Below, one piece after another: positions 47,301 to 55,905 of a stretch of 64,000 nucleotides of DNA. How positions within the stretch are numbered: the stretch's first letter is position 1; each line of letters starts with the position of its first letter. The notes below the pieces were generated by a model. That model was given only the letters and a program-made list of their open reading frames with translations. It did no database searches and was not told the DNA's origin. The position numbers were made by a program, and so were the translations under genes. Location of the stretch: contig NC_087067.1 in NCBI RefSeq assembly GCF_963678635.1, positions 11,761,716 to 11,825,715 on the forward strand, in the 5' to 3' direction. The DNA comes from Symsagittifera roscoffensis. Lineage: Eukaryota; Xenacoelomorpha; Acoela; Convolutidae.

Positions 47301-49490
47301 TATTCAGTTTCTTATGTCGACTGAGAGCAGCGATATCCATTAGAAAAAAAAATAGTTGCCTATAAAATAAATCAGAACAGTTTTAGTACAGCGTACAAGT
47401 TTTTTTAAATTAGGTTTTCCACAAACGAGAAAAATGAATTACATTAAAAGGTTTATTTAAATGAACATCATTGACTGAGAATAGGTGGGTGACCTTTGAC
47501 CAGCCGTGTTGACCTCTGTTGTGTGCTTTTAGGATGTTCGGCTTCTTCCAGACGGCCTTCTACTTCTCCTACATGGGGGTGTTCTGCGTCTGTCTCGGAA
47601 TACTATGCGGTCAGTCAATCTACCAATTTATCATTCCTTGCATATCGGTTGGAGCAGTTTTAGCTTGAATGTTCTTCTGAAACATTGTTTTGTTCTTATG
47701 AAAGAGTTCCCTTTCGCTGTGATAGCATCACTCGTAGTGATAAGCATGTTTGCTTATTGGCATGTGTCAAATTGTTTTAATTATTTTTTATTAAGAATGA
47801 AGCGCAACTTATGTCAAAATATTTCAAACAAATTCAAGAAATATGCTGTGATTTTTTGAATAGATTTTGTTTGGAAAAAGCCCCAATGTTTTTATCATAC
47901 AATTTTTTTTCGCGGTTCGATTTTTGGTTTATTTTTGAACTAACTTCAAAATCAGAAGTGAAGGCAAATAACGCTCTCCAATACCAAAAATGCTAATGCA
48001 TGAAAAATGCTACTTGCAATTTTGATTTTGACCATTTCTCAGAGCTATTTACACTAGCCAGCTTGAGAGCGTAGTGTTTTAATATCATTCATTTGTTTCT
48101 AACTGAATTCACCTATATAAATGACAACTTCTGCATAATTATAGTTTAAGATCATGATCTTACGATATTCACTTACTTAAGAACACAATGTTTGCTGCCT
48201 TATATCTAGAACTAAAGTTCACGTGAAAGTAGTATTAGTCAAGAAGGCACAATTAAGTAGTTAAGACAAGTCACTCTTGGTTGGGAGATCGCAGATTGAA
48301 TTCCGTGCTCTCTGGTATCTATTGTTTGAATTTGATTTTCTTTATTTTTTTTGCCGTTTTTGATATGGAAATGAACGAAATGAAGATACTTATTTAGTTT
48401 GTGTTTGTAAGAAAAGTTCAAACAACTGATGACTCTTAAATATGTTTGAGAATCGATGATAATAGTTCAGACTCTTAAGTAGGTCGCGATGATTTTTTTT
48501 GTTTTTTTAGTAAATGTCTTAGAATTTGTTCAGGCTCAAATTTTTTTTCGCACTTCGACTTAATTTCTTTGTAAATTCAGTTCATTTCCTTTGCTAAAAG
48601 GGAGGCAAACTCCACTATTGAACCACTAAAGTGTAAAGCTCACAAACAACTGATCGACTTCTAGTTTCGAAAGTGGAATTTAATATTCAGATTTTGCTGC
48701 GGAACAAAAAAAAATACTGAATGAGCCAGTTTTCTCAAAATGGGCTTATTGTATCAAAAAGTGTCAATCATAAATTGTTCTAGAAAATCCAAGAGCGCCG
48801 AGGCCATATATTTTTTTGGAAATTTGAATGTTTTTCAAAAAAACTCAGTATTTTTTCTGTGTACTTGAAATGACTGTTTTACGGTATGTTTGCTATGTCC
48901 TTATCATCTTTTTGACTGTTATCACCTTTATAGGTCGTAATGTTTTCGTTTTTTTTCTATAAAGCCGCAAACTTTAGTCACGCTCAATTTTAATTTAACG
49001 TGGTTTGAAAAAAAAAGACTTCAAGTTTCAAAGGTCACATTAAGAAAAGTTGCCAATCAGAAACATTTTTTTGCAATTCAGAGAGCTGTAACTTGATATC
49101 TTCCAGAGTTTTTCATCAAATTTTTTTCAATTTCCTACTTTTTTCTACACTTTTCCAACCATATGGCTATGTTTCATAAATGGGTGCTTATTATAGATGC
49201 AAATTTTCATTAGAGCTCAGAGAAAAATTGTAATATTGTTATGCAATTTGATGCGTCATTAAACTCGAATGGAGCGACTTTTGGCTGGTTACTATATCTA
49301 GATCTTTTTCGGATCGACACCAAAGTTTTCATGAGTTTGTTTTTTTCGCCGCTTTTCTTATGTGTTAGAAGTAAAGTAACTTCGATTACTTCTAAAGAGT
49401 CTATGAATTCTATTTTTTTTAGGAACTTTCGGTTACGTGGGAACCAGCGTCTTCGTCAGGAAAATATATTCGACAGTCAAGATTGACTAG
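41226..49490 (+). CDS. TM9SF3: TM9SF3-like nonaspanin, C-terminal part (seven exons)
   Basis: Multi-pass membrane protein of the TM9 (nonaspanin) family, whose members act in the Golgi and endosomes in membrane-protein sorting. Exons: 41226-41392, 42019-42113, 42823-43093, 45041-45256, 46992-47075, 47533-47609, 49423-49490, total 978 nt, or 325 residues plus stop. The frame is kept across every intron (phases 2, 1, 2, 2, 2, 1), with GT donors and AG acceptors throughout. Hallmarks in order: [90 protein letters not shown], and a C-terminal KIYSTVKID. This matches vertebrate TM9SF3 better than TM9SF2/4. The final KID fits the KxD/E COPI-dependent Golgi-retention motif known for the family. The lumenal N-terminal half and first membrane segment are absent and should lie left of the satellite. 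Codon use is GC-rich at third positions and no stop or frameshift is seen, so the gene looks intact. Confidence 0.93.
41393..42018 (+). other. TM9SF3 intron a-b
   Basis: 626 bp, GTTAGT to TTGCAG. AT-rich with no recognisable repeat or gene. Open frames here are in non-coding sequence. Confidence 0.8.
42019..42113 (+). CDS. TM9SF3: TM9SF3 exon b
   Basis: 95 nt after TTGCAG. It completes the Glu codon and reads [20 protein letters not shown] then [11 protein letters not shown], one membrane segment with the family [10 protein letters not shown] turn. Donor GTCGGT, a weaker site than its neighbours. Confidence 0.92.
42205..42640 (+). repeat. Dispersed repeat R1, copy 1 (intron b-c)
   Basis: About 430 bp. 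Landmarks shared with the other copies: TTTTCGCGGTTTGA, AAACTCCACTATCGAAC, GTGTAAAGGTCACG, CTCAAATTGGGTTAATTT, CAATCATAAATT, AAAAACAAGTCAGTATTT and GTTGGCTATG, in the same order. No coding potential or terminal repeats could be defined, so the class is unknown. Confidence 0.8.
42823..43093 (+). CDS. TM9SF3: TM9SF3 exon c
   Basis: 271 nt after CGTCCAG. It encodes GKSWIRQMF, two membrane segments with the motif [13 protein letters not shown] between them, and [13 protein letters not shown]. The exon opens with GTAAGAGT, itself a strong donor-like sequence directly after the acceptor. A longer open frame extends upstream to 42,447, but that part is intron and repeat. Donor GTTAGT. Confidence 0.93.
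43122..43605 (+). repeat. Dispersed repeat R1, copy 2 (intron c-d)
   Basis: Same order of landmarks as copy 1 about 940 bp upstream: TTTTTCGCGGTTTGATTTGTG, AGGCAAACTCCTCTATCAAA, AATGTAAAGGTCACGG, GTCAAATTGGGTTAATTTC, AAAAACAAGTCAGTATTT and GTCGGTTGGCTATG. Exon c lies between the two copies. Confidence 0.82.
43610..44260 (+). repeat. Low-copy repeat R4 and inner duplication in intron c-d
   Basis: Two related stretches: GTGGATGGGGGATTTTCAAA near 43,652 and GTGGGGAGGGTAATTTCAAA near 44,040, each followed by a form of TTTTGATAGTTTTGTC. The second continues into GAGCTCTCGCAAATCGTTTT and AAAGACCCTG, which has a counterpart near 51,510-51,545. A further weaker relative starts near 44,690. No coding capacity is seen. 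Confidence 0.6.
44457..44472 (+). repeat. Run of 16 G
   Basis: Uninterrupted G homopolymer preceded by GGGCGGGGA, in TM9SF3 intron c-d. It could form a G-quadruplex in DNA or RNA. Its exact length is prone to sequencing error. Confidence 0.85.
44473..45040 (+). other. Rest of TM9SF3 intron c-d
   Basis: Holds short internal repetitions, TTACTAGTTAC twice near 44,542-44,570 and CTAGTCGAT near 44,603 and 44,656, and a weak R4 relative at about 44,690-44,815. It ends with acceptor GTGTGTAG. No other gene is seen. Confidence 0.6.
45041..45256 (+). CDS. TM9SF3: TM9SF3 exon d
   Basis: 216 nt after GTGTGTAG. It completes the Trp of PEKKW and reads [20 protein letters not shown], then [20 protein letters not shown], a further membrane segment and LLNSEDYR. 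It covers two to three membrane passes and is the best conserved exon. Donor GTAAGT. Confidence 0.94.
45257..46060 (+). other. TM9SF3 intron d-e, first part
   Basis: GTAAGT donor at 45,257, then AT-rich sequence with a duplicated phrase TCTTAAAGTGTTT near 45,265 and 45,288. No gene or mobile element is recognised before the hAT-like insertion at 46,061. Confidence 0.6.
46061..46531. mobile_element. Non-autonomous hAT-like element (471 bp) with TIRs and 8-bp target duplication
   Basis: Begins CAGTGATGTCTATTTAAA and ends TTTAAATGGACATCACTG, imperfect terminal inverted repeats of about 18 bp starting with the hAT-type CAGTG. Flanks are GCTGTAAG (46,053-46,060) and GCTGTAAT (46,532-46,539), an 8-bp duplication with one mismatch, as expected for hAT insertion. 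The interior is AT-rich with many AATTTAAA motifs and no transposase, plus a short GC-rich hairpin GGCGG-CCGCC near 46,196. It lies in TM9SF3 intron d-e and would depend on a transposase in trans. Confidence 0.85.
46540..46991 (+). other. TM9SF3 intron d-e, last part, with repeated GGTCATT motifs
   Basis: Contains an exact palindrome GGTCATTTTTTAATGACC (46,589-46,606) and further copies of AGGTCATTA at about 46,646, 46,899 and 46,937. The phrase GGGTGGGTGAC near 46,564 recurs near 47,485. It ends in the acceptor TTTTTTTTCAG of exon e. No gene is seen. Confidence 0.6.
46992..47075 (+). CDS. TM9SF3: TM9SF3 exon e
   Basis: 84 nt after TTTTTCAG. It reads [20 protein letters not shown] then IYYFFFKT, one membrane pass after the conserved EDYRWQW. 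Donor GTAAGT. Confidence 0.92.
47076..47327 (+). other. TM9SF3 intron e-f, first part
   Basis: GTAAGT donor at 47,076, then AT-rich sequence with no recognisable element until the small hAT-like insertion. Confidence 0.55.
47328..47473. mobile_element. Second, shorter hAT-like element (146 bp) with TIRs and target duplication
   Basis: Begins CAGCGATATCCATT and ends AATGAACATCATTG, diverged versions of the termini of the 471-bp element. Flanks are ACTGAGAG (47,320-47,327) and ACTGAGAA (47,474-47,481), again an 8-bp duplication with one mismatch. No coding capacity. It sits in TM9SF3 intron e-f and looks older or more deleted than the first element. Confidence 0.72.
47533..47609 (+). CDS. TM9SF3: TM9SF3 exon f
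   Basis: 77 nt after GTGCTTTTAG. It reads [20 protein letters not shown] then CLGILC, most of the last membrane pass. Donor GTCAGT. Confidence 0.91.
47905..48005 (+). repeat. Dispersed repeat R1, partial copy
   Basis: TTTTTTTTCGCGGTTCGATTT followed by a form of GTGAAGGCAAATAACGCTCT matches the first quarter of R1. The remainder is missing or unrecognisable. Confidence 0.5.
48235..48360 (+). mobile_element. tRNA-derived SINE-like sequence
   Basis: TAGTTAAGACAAG at 48,258 resembles a polymerase III A box and GATTGAATTCC at 48,294 a B box (8 of 11 with GGTTCGANNCC). The spacing of 36 bp is in the usual range. It is followed by a T-rich tail. The cloverleaf does not close properly, so a working tRNA is unlikely. 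It lies in TM9SF3 intron f-g, sense orientation. Confidence 0.4.
48436..48915 (+). repeat. Dispersed repeat R1, copy 3 (intron f-g)
   Basis: About 480 bp with the R1 landmarks in order: ATCGATGATAATAGTTCAGA, AGGTCGCGATGATTTTTTT, AGGCAAACTCCACTATTGAA, CGACTTCTAGTTTCGAAAGT, TGTCAATCATAAATTGTTCT and TTTGCTATGTCC. It is close to copy 1 at its 5' end (GTTCAGA-TCTTA-AGGTCGC). Confidence 0.8.
48949..49180 (+). repeat. Dispersed repeat R1, shortened copy
   Basis: TTTAGTCACGCTCAATTTTA, GTGGTTTGA, AAAGGTCACA, AGTTGCCAATCAGAAAC, CAGAGAGCTGTAACT and ATATGGCTATG follow R1 order with internal deletions. It lies directly after copy 3, so the two may be a tandem pair. Confidence 0.6.
49423..49490 (+). CDS. 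TM9SF3: TM9SF3 exon g (terminal coding exon)
   Basis: 68 nt after TATTTTTTTTAG. It reads [20 protein letters not shown] then ID and a TAG stop at 49,488-49,490. The short cytosolic tail with a terminal KxD matches the family's Golgi-retention signal. Confidence 0.93.
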
Positions 49491-50290
49491 ACGAAAAAAA
49501 TCACTATTAGTGAGAAGAGTAGTTAACGATGCTTCAGTTTCAGTGCAAGCAACATGCCAACTTGTGGAAAAAACGTAAACTGATATCGGATTCGCAAATG
49601 TTCATTTTGAGTTATACAAATTTTACTCCGTTTTGAAACATTTTTGCCGACATGCAGACTTACCATTGCTAAATCTCATTTTTATCTGTTGTTGTTAATG
49701 CGAGCAATCGTTTCTAACCCCAAATACGAATCAGAGGTCATTTATGGTTGTTGATCAGAAATGGAAAACAGAAGATTAGAGGGCTAGAGATGGCTTAATA
49801 TTCAGTTGCTTCGATATTTAGTGGAGTTAAAAGTTTTTTTAAAAGATTCATCGATTCTGGTTAAGTTTCATAATGGTATTCTCGGTTGCAAAAATGTGGG
49901 TTTTCATTTTGTATTTCAGTGTAAATATTATTAAATGCTGTTCATTTAACTCTTACATATCTATTTTGATATTTTCTCTTTGAGTGCAAAATCCGAAACA
50001 CAGTTCTTGAAATGCCCTTGACTTCTGATGAGTTTCATTTGAGAAATAGGAGAGCTTACTTGGGTAAAAAGAGCTCTAAAGGGGAATTGAATCTACGTGT
50101 GAGGTTGTAAAAGAAACTTTAATTTCAGATCATGAAAGATAATCTCTAGTCTTCGTTCAAGTTGTTATTTCACCTATTGTTGGCCAGTGGTGACTGGTAG
50201 TCAATGTAAAGTTAAATGGTTATTGGTTCGTATTCTGATGTTAATTGTAATAAAATTGATCCCGGAAATAAATTTGATCTGATCATATAT
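49491..50290 (+). other. Probable TM9SF3 3' untranslated region
   Basis: AT-rich sequence after the TAG stop with no further splice pattern. Two AATAAA hexamers near the end (50,249 and 50,267) are the first in the region and give a 3' UTR of roughly 770-800 nt. Confidence 0.55.
50249..50272 (+). terminator. Candidate polyadenylation signals of TM9SF3
   Basis: AATAAA at 50,249-50,254 and AATAAA at 50,267-50,272, 18 bp apart, the first canonical hexamers after the stop codon. A cleavage site would be expected about 10-30 nt downstream. This is sequence-based only. Confidence 0.5.
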
Positions 50291-51147
50291 ATACATTGTA
50301 AAGAGTCTCAATTTGAACTATGTAGTATTTACCCGAAATTAATTTGCTCTGCAATTTTTTTTTTGAAATAATCATAGAGGATGGATTTTTTTTAGATCGA
50401 CGAGCATTCGTTAAGTGTTAATCTACCAAGTTAAATATCATTTAATTATGTCATGCTATCGCAGCATAAAGCCTTGAACCAGCACTGAAACTACATTGAC
50501 AATCTGGACGCCTAATATTGCAACAGATATTAACAACCTTGTAGAGTGATAAAATTTTGAATGGTATCCATTTAAACAAAATTAATGAATTGGAAATTGT
50601 TTTGTGCCGTCTTGGAAACACACACGGACTTAGATACTCACGATAAATAAGGGTCTGAACGGAGTGAGAGTTAATGAATGTTAAGGGTCTGAAATGCCGA
50701 TTTTGAATCAATTTGCCAATTTTGTGTATAGAACCAATTTAAATCTATTAGTTTTGTTTTGAAGATTTTGAGTGATTTTTCCAAGCTGAACTCCAATTTT
50801 TTCTAACAGTTTATATATTCCTATAAGCTGTCAATGATCAGATTTGATGCTTGAACAATTTTTCCACTGTTGGCACTCTTGTATGCTTCTAAAACATTTA
50901 TTGTGCTCAGCCGGGCGAAAGAAACTTGCTCAGTAAAGCCCTGATTGTTCAGACAGCCTTTGCTTTTGGAATGAAACTTGAAAAAAACAAATGTTTTTCG
51001 AATAGCCAATATCAACTCGGAATTTATAAAAATTGAGCCGTGATTTCGTATGACAATCAGATTGCTCAAGTTGAAAATTAACAAGACAACCACTTTTTTT
51101 TCAAGAAAACCAGTCTAAAGTGGTTCTCTTGAATGCGCTCAAGCTAA
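50291..51147. other. Intergenic DNA
   Basis: AT-rich. Minus-strand open frames at 50,451-50,711 and 50,821-51,093 have no recognisable domain or supporting splice structure and are not called genes. Confidence 0.5.
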
Positions 51148-51333
51148 CGGCCAACCCAACAAAATAACCGCCCATCGCATAATTTTAAAAAAGCTGAGAA
51201 GCGCCCCCTAAAATCAGCAACAGAACTATTCGTGAATTCAAGCTGTTCTTCAGGTCCCGAAGAGAATCATGAAGACCTCTGTATTCCAGAAAAAGAAACT
51301 TTAGATCCCAGGAATGGTTTTGATCCAGTATAA
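51148..51333 (+). other. Open frame of 61 codons with protein-like composition, no start codon
   Basis: The frame lacks a Met and ends in TAA. It reads RPTQQNNRPSHNFKKAEKRP at the start and GPEENHEDLCIPEKETLDPR towards the end, which is richer in P, E, D and K than the surrounding AT-rich translation. It could be a terminal exon or a fragment of a dead element; GTTCTTCAG at 51,245-51,253 could serve as an acceptor for the last 26 codons. No family is recognised. Confidence 0.25.
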
Positions 51334-51464
51334 GGAGAACAAGCTATGGCGCGCGATTTCTTCAAACTGTTCCCGGTAGAAATAAACAATGTTTGGTATT
51401 TTATCAACGTTGCTTTTGAAAAAAGTCCAAAATCAAAAACGGAACAATCTAGATAGATAGCTGC

Positions 51465-51640
51465 AAAAAAATTGAAAATGTTGTCTTTTTTAAGACTATC
51501 AAATTGATTTTCTTGAGCTCTCCCAAATCACTAAAAAGACCCTAAGTTAGACAACTTTTTTCTGCCGCAGGCGAATTTTTGAAAAAAAAACAAGCCACAG
51601 AAAGCGTTTTTGTGCTTTCTTTAGAAAATCTTTATGGGCA
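51465..51640 (+). repeat. Low-copy repeat R4, distal copy
   Basis: GAGCTCTCCCAAATCACTAA, AAAGACCCTAAGTTAGAC and GCCGCAGGCGAATTTTTGAA correspond to GAGCTCTCGCAAATCGTTTT, AAAGACCCTGTTTTGACC and TGCAGGCAAGTTTTGACG in TM9SF3 intron c-d. Moderately diverged. Confidence 0.5.
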
Positions 51641-51948
51641 GCCATTCAAAAATTGATCGCTTAAAAAGTACCAAAAGGTACCCTTTGGGTAATCAGCGAG
51701 TCGAATCTCTGAAGGAATGGTCCGTCGATCTACCTAAATCCGCTAGTTTACATGCATGGGCATTTGAAACCTTACAAGTCTGGTCGTATCAAGGCACATC
51801 TCAAATAGTTTTTATTAAAAAACGTCATGTAGATTCAGAAAAGGTAAATTTACTCAAATCGGCAAGCCTGGCCAAACTCAGAGGCTTTTCTTTCCTCAAA
51901 GTTATTTGCAGATAAAAGAAAAAAGTTCAAACAACAAGACTGCTAGTA

Positions 51949-51965
51949 TCAGGGCGAAGCCCTGA
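51949..51965. other. Perfect 7-bp hairpin
   Basis: TCAGGGC-GAA-GCCCTGA, a perfect stem with a 3-base loop, just left of an R2 repeat copy. It may mark the edge of that element. No other role is evident. Confidence 0.5.
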
Positions 51966-51985
51966 ATGTTACGATTGCCTTCTAA

Positions 51986-52130
51986 GGTCTATGGAGCAGT
52001 AATACTTTGCTCCTATCAACAAATCAATTATGTCATATACGCTTCCTTGAACCAATTTAGAACGATTTCTAAGACGGGTTAAATCTCGCTTGCGCGTTAA
52101 TAGCGCGAAATATATCCCGTGTTAAAAATT
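51986..52130 (+). repeat. Dispersed repeat R2, copy 1
   Basis: Landmarks shared with the copies near 62.6 and 63.6 kb and, inverted, near 56.4 kb: TCTATGGAGCAGTAATA, AACAAATCAATTAT, CCTTGAACCAATTTAGAACG, GCGCGTTAATAGCGCGAAAT. No coding capacity. Confidence 0.7.
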
Positions 52131-52149
52131 ACTATCAGATCGTTTCTTC

Positions 52150-52565
52150 GAAAATTTTCATGCAACAAAAACATTTGTCTAAAAATCTGTTGTTTGTACA
52201 GCCGAAATTAGCGAAACAAAAAAAGGGCATACCCGAATCGGAGCAGCAGAGCGTTAAGTTTACCAAATTCTTAATAGAGTACATTGCTTCATACATAATC
52301 TCGTCATATATATGTAATCATAACACATGTTTCTTCTGCATTTCACCTCCAATTAAATCATTTTCAATCTATTTTTAATGCATCGGTATGCTCAATACTC
52401 TTTCGTTCAGTCTATAATACGTCCAGGTTATCCCCAATCTTTTGCAATCTCATGCGATAAAAACTTTTGTCTGTAAATCTGTTGTGGGCATCGCCGAATT
52501 TGGTTTAAGAAAGATGCCATACCCGAATCGGAGCAACAATTCGTTAATTTTATTAAATTATTAAA
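52150..52565 (+). repeat. Direct duplication R5, two copies about 290 bp apart
   Basis: Copy one (about 52,150-52,275) and copy two (about 52,440-52,565) share AAAACATTTGTCTAAAAATC / AAAACTTTTGTCTGTAAATC, CTGTTGT, GCCGAA and ATACCCGAATCGGAGCA-CA. The 160 bp between them is unrelated AT-rich DNA. Diverged direct duplication; no gene is seen. Confidence 0.7.
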
Positions 52566-53734
52566 TTGTTATTATATGCTTACAGATCCAAAGTCTTCAC
52601 TCATTGTTTAGAATTAGGTGGTGGGGAGAGTTTTTGAAAAATAAGTGAAGCATAATTTTTGTAGATATATTGAAAACACTATTTGTGGAACATACTTTTT
52701 ATTTTCATTATTTCTATGATCAGTCATTATGCTCCGTTCTTCATTTTACAGTGGGTGGCAAATCAGCCACTTAATTGCATCTTTTCATCGATAATGAAGC
52801 GTCTGATTTAATCGCAGTTGTGGCGATGAGCCTTGAAAATACCACTTGTGGAGGGGTTGACTGCTGCGCTCAATGTGACCAACGAAGTCTCATTCTTTTA
52901 GAGTAGCCATTGAGCAGATAAGAAAGTAAGCTCTCTTTTGGGATTTATTGTGCAACCCCCACCCCCACCCCCTTGGAATATATACATTCCGTTGAACTAG
53001 TCCGTACTTCTGGATCAAGTGAGATGGCTTGAACGGTTTGAGGATCCATAAAAACGCAAGATCAATTTTTACACATCTCAAAAAAACTGTCCCGCTGGGG
53101 AACGAAACGCAGACTGCATGCTCTGAAGTTGGGTTTTTTACCTCAAGTAGCAAAGGCCTTCCAAATAAACACGGCTCAATAATAAAGCAAGATGAACAAA
53201 CGTACATAGTGAAATTGAAAACAAAGCTTGAACAGGAATCGAACCCGAGACTTGACGCTTGTGAAAAAAAAATTATGTTGAAAACAGTTCCCGATTAAAA
53301 GTCACATGTTCTCACAAGGGAAAAAGATAGAAGACTACAGCCACAGATATCAACAGAACAATTTGGTATAAAAGAGTTTTTACCTTAAATGAACACATCA
53401 GGAAAACCCAAAAAAACACAAAATAATCGTGAATATTATCGGCAGACATATTGGTACAGATAGAAAATAATAAATCAGTTTTAATCGATATTGGTTTTCA
53501 AAAATGAATTTAAAAAAAATTTCAAAGTTTTTTTCAGTTTTTTCTAAATTTAGCACAAAAATTTTTAAGTTTTTTCAAGAAAACTTTCCTTGCCATGGAA
53601 CGCCAAATAAACCATTCAAAACCAGTCGTCTTTTCAGTAAAATCTAGACTTTCATCCTTATTTTCATTTAATGAGCAGTACTCATCAAAATGCAAACATT
53701 CAAATTGGTTTTTCTCAACACTGCGACTTTTTTC
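52566..53734. other. Intergenic DNA with C-rich microsatellite and an isolated B box
   Basis: Holds three CCCCCA-type units (52,956-52,972). On the minus strand TCTCGGGTTCGATTCCTG (53,235-53,252) is a near-perfect polymerase III B box, but no A box or cloverleaf lies upstream of it, so it is read as a SINE remnant. Open frames at 52,890-53,207 (minus) and 53,029-53,298 (plus) overlap it and match no known family. Confidence 0.5.
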
Positions 53735-53880
53735 TGAAAACTTTTTTCTTCTGTTCGAATCACGACTGAAAAAGTTTCAATGTGATACATAAATCAACTC
53801 AATCCGATGATTTTTTGGAACTGAATATTGCGTTGAAAATGCAACAAAAAGCTAAAACACACCTGAATACAAAGCTTTTC
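53735..53880 (+). repeat. Dispersed repeat R3, copy 1
   Basis: TCTGTTCGAATCACGAC, AATGTGATACA, CAATCCGATGATT and TTGCGTTGAAAA are found in the same order near 55.66-55.79 kb. Confidence 0.6.
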
Positions 53881-55654
53881 CTTATTCAATAATTGGATAA
53901 AATGCTTAGCTAGTATCTCATTTTCAAGACTGCAGAATTTTTTACATAGAGGCAAAGCAGCACTTAGCTTTGTTTGTGAGACAACACAATCTTAACATGG
54001 TAAAATAGCTAACTGCGGTTTAAAAACAATACGGATTTTTCAAAATTTTCATCCTAAAAATTCAATTACCCAATCAATGCAGATGAAAAATTTGAGATCC
54101 CTTTTTTCGAGATCTGTTTTTTTACCGAGTGTTTTTTGTATATTTTTTCTTGCAAATAGTCTTATTTTCTGTCTACTATCTTTCCATGTTATGCTTGTCT
54201 TGTCTACTGAGAAACGCTCTGTTCTCTTCATTGTAACGATATATGCATCAATGAAGATGAGATACTACAATAGATTTTTTTCCTAGCTCAATTTGAAAAA
54301 GAAAAACAGATTCGTCAAATCACTCGAAGTGATCTTCAAACGAAATCTTACCAAGAGGTAAAAAAAAGCGCTACATGTTTGAGCAGACACAAGTTGATCA
54401 CAAAAAAAAACGGTATTCCAAGCCAACTAAAGCACACAGATTGAGGAATTTTCATTTTTTATCAATGACGCAACAAGTTGCCACCTAGTCGACATAAAAA
54501 GAAGCCAAAGCGTTTGCAACCATTGTAAAAAAAAATACTTTTCAAATAGACAGCTGTAAATTTTTGTGATTTTTTGTAGCTCTTTCCTTTTCCTATTGTG
54601 AATTTTGTGGCTCTTGTTCCTTTTTTGCATTGATTGATTGCATCAAAAATCGGCAAACATGTTTGGTTTTTATAATTAACCTTGTAAAAAAACCCCTCAT
54701 TGCGCCATAAAACTGATGCTTATGTGAGGTGGGGGAAAGGAAAAAGAGCCAAAGTTGTATTTCGAGGGTTATATTATTTGCTTGGGGCCGGGCTATAATG
54801 AGAATTACCCATAACACTGACTCAAAAAAGGTCCGTTGGTTAACCAAATATGACCCTTGATGATGACTACCAATGTCGCCAGTATCCCGCTGCAATACCC
54901 TTGTTTGTGGCTTTGCTTTAAAGGGGCCTTAATTGAAAATAAAAGGCATTAAGCTAGTAAATAAAGATTCTTGAGTTGAATTCCTGCCAGCGACAGGAAA
55001 GAACTGCAAATAACGTAGAAGTCATTGAATCCAGCTTTTGCTTTTCTGATTACAATTGAATTAAATTTAGAAATTTTTAGACTAGTCCCTGCCCATCATA
55101 GTTTTTTTTTATAGACTAGGAACTATATATGAGATATTTAATTGTATAAGTTAATTTAACTTTTGGCCCTTTTAACCCTCAATTTCAGTTGTTTGCTTTT
55201 GTTAGATAGCTGAAATCCATTCAGAAATTTCTGATAAAAGCAATTTTAAAGTCTAACTTCAAACAGATTTTAAAAACCAGCTTCGGTATTTTAGCCTGTT
55301 ACTTTAATTCAAACTTGACCTTTAGTTTCCTGTCATCAAGATGAAATATTTCACAATAAAACCTGTTACAGTGAAAATTGCACAAATCTTTCCGTCCGAA
55401 AACTTGAAATTTTTTTTTCAAATTACTGTCATTTCTTCTGCGAGGTGTGGTAACAAAAAATCTGAACAAAAAAGAACAAAAAAGAACTTCAAGGCATATT
55501 CGACATTCATAGTAAAATAGGTCTATTGGAAAACAGTTCTTGCAGAAATTTTTTTTGAAAACCGCAAAAAATTGTTAATAACATCTTAAACTTCAAAAAA
55601 AAATTACAATTTGTTTGTTTTTGAAGTAAATTTTTGAGTTTTGAAAATTTTAAA
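53881..55654. other. Intergenic DNA, no gene recognised
   Basis: AT-rich with A and T homopolymers. A slightly GC-richer patch near 54,680-54,930 gives a 100-codon minus-strand frame that resembles no known protein. Confidence 0.5.
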
Positions 55655-55905
55655 ACTTCGTTCGAATCACTACAATTTTTCTAAGACTTTGTTCGAGTGG
55701 CTTTAATATGATGTAACATTCGATCCATTCCGATGATTATTTGTGTTACCTGATTTTTGCGTTGAAAACAAAGATAAAAAAATACAAACCTGTTTGAAAG
55801 GTAGAAACTGTTTGAAATATATTTTGGTTAAATAATACTACATCAAAAATGTTACTCAAAATTATTTTTCAAAGTTTTGCGCAAACATTTGGATTTTTTA
55901 TCACC
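55655..55905 (+). repeat. Dispersed repeat R3 copy 2, joined to a relative of the fold-back interior
   Basis: The first part (to about 55,795) matches R3 copy 1. The second part (AAAGGTAGAAACTGTTTGAA, CTACATCAAAAATGTTACTC, GTTTTGCGCAAACATTTG) matches the interior of the palindromic element near 56,800-56,910, here without its inverted arms. Confidence 0.6.

Noticed and set aside
51634-51915. A 93-codon plus-strand frame
   Set aside because: No recognisable domain; it starts inside an R4 relative and ends near a dispersed repeat. Not enough support to call a gene.
53235-53252. A tRNA gene on the minus strand
   Set aside because: Only the B-box/T-loop part is present; no A box, acceptor stem or anticodon arm can be formed upstream.
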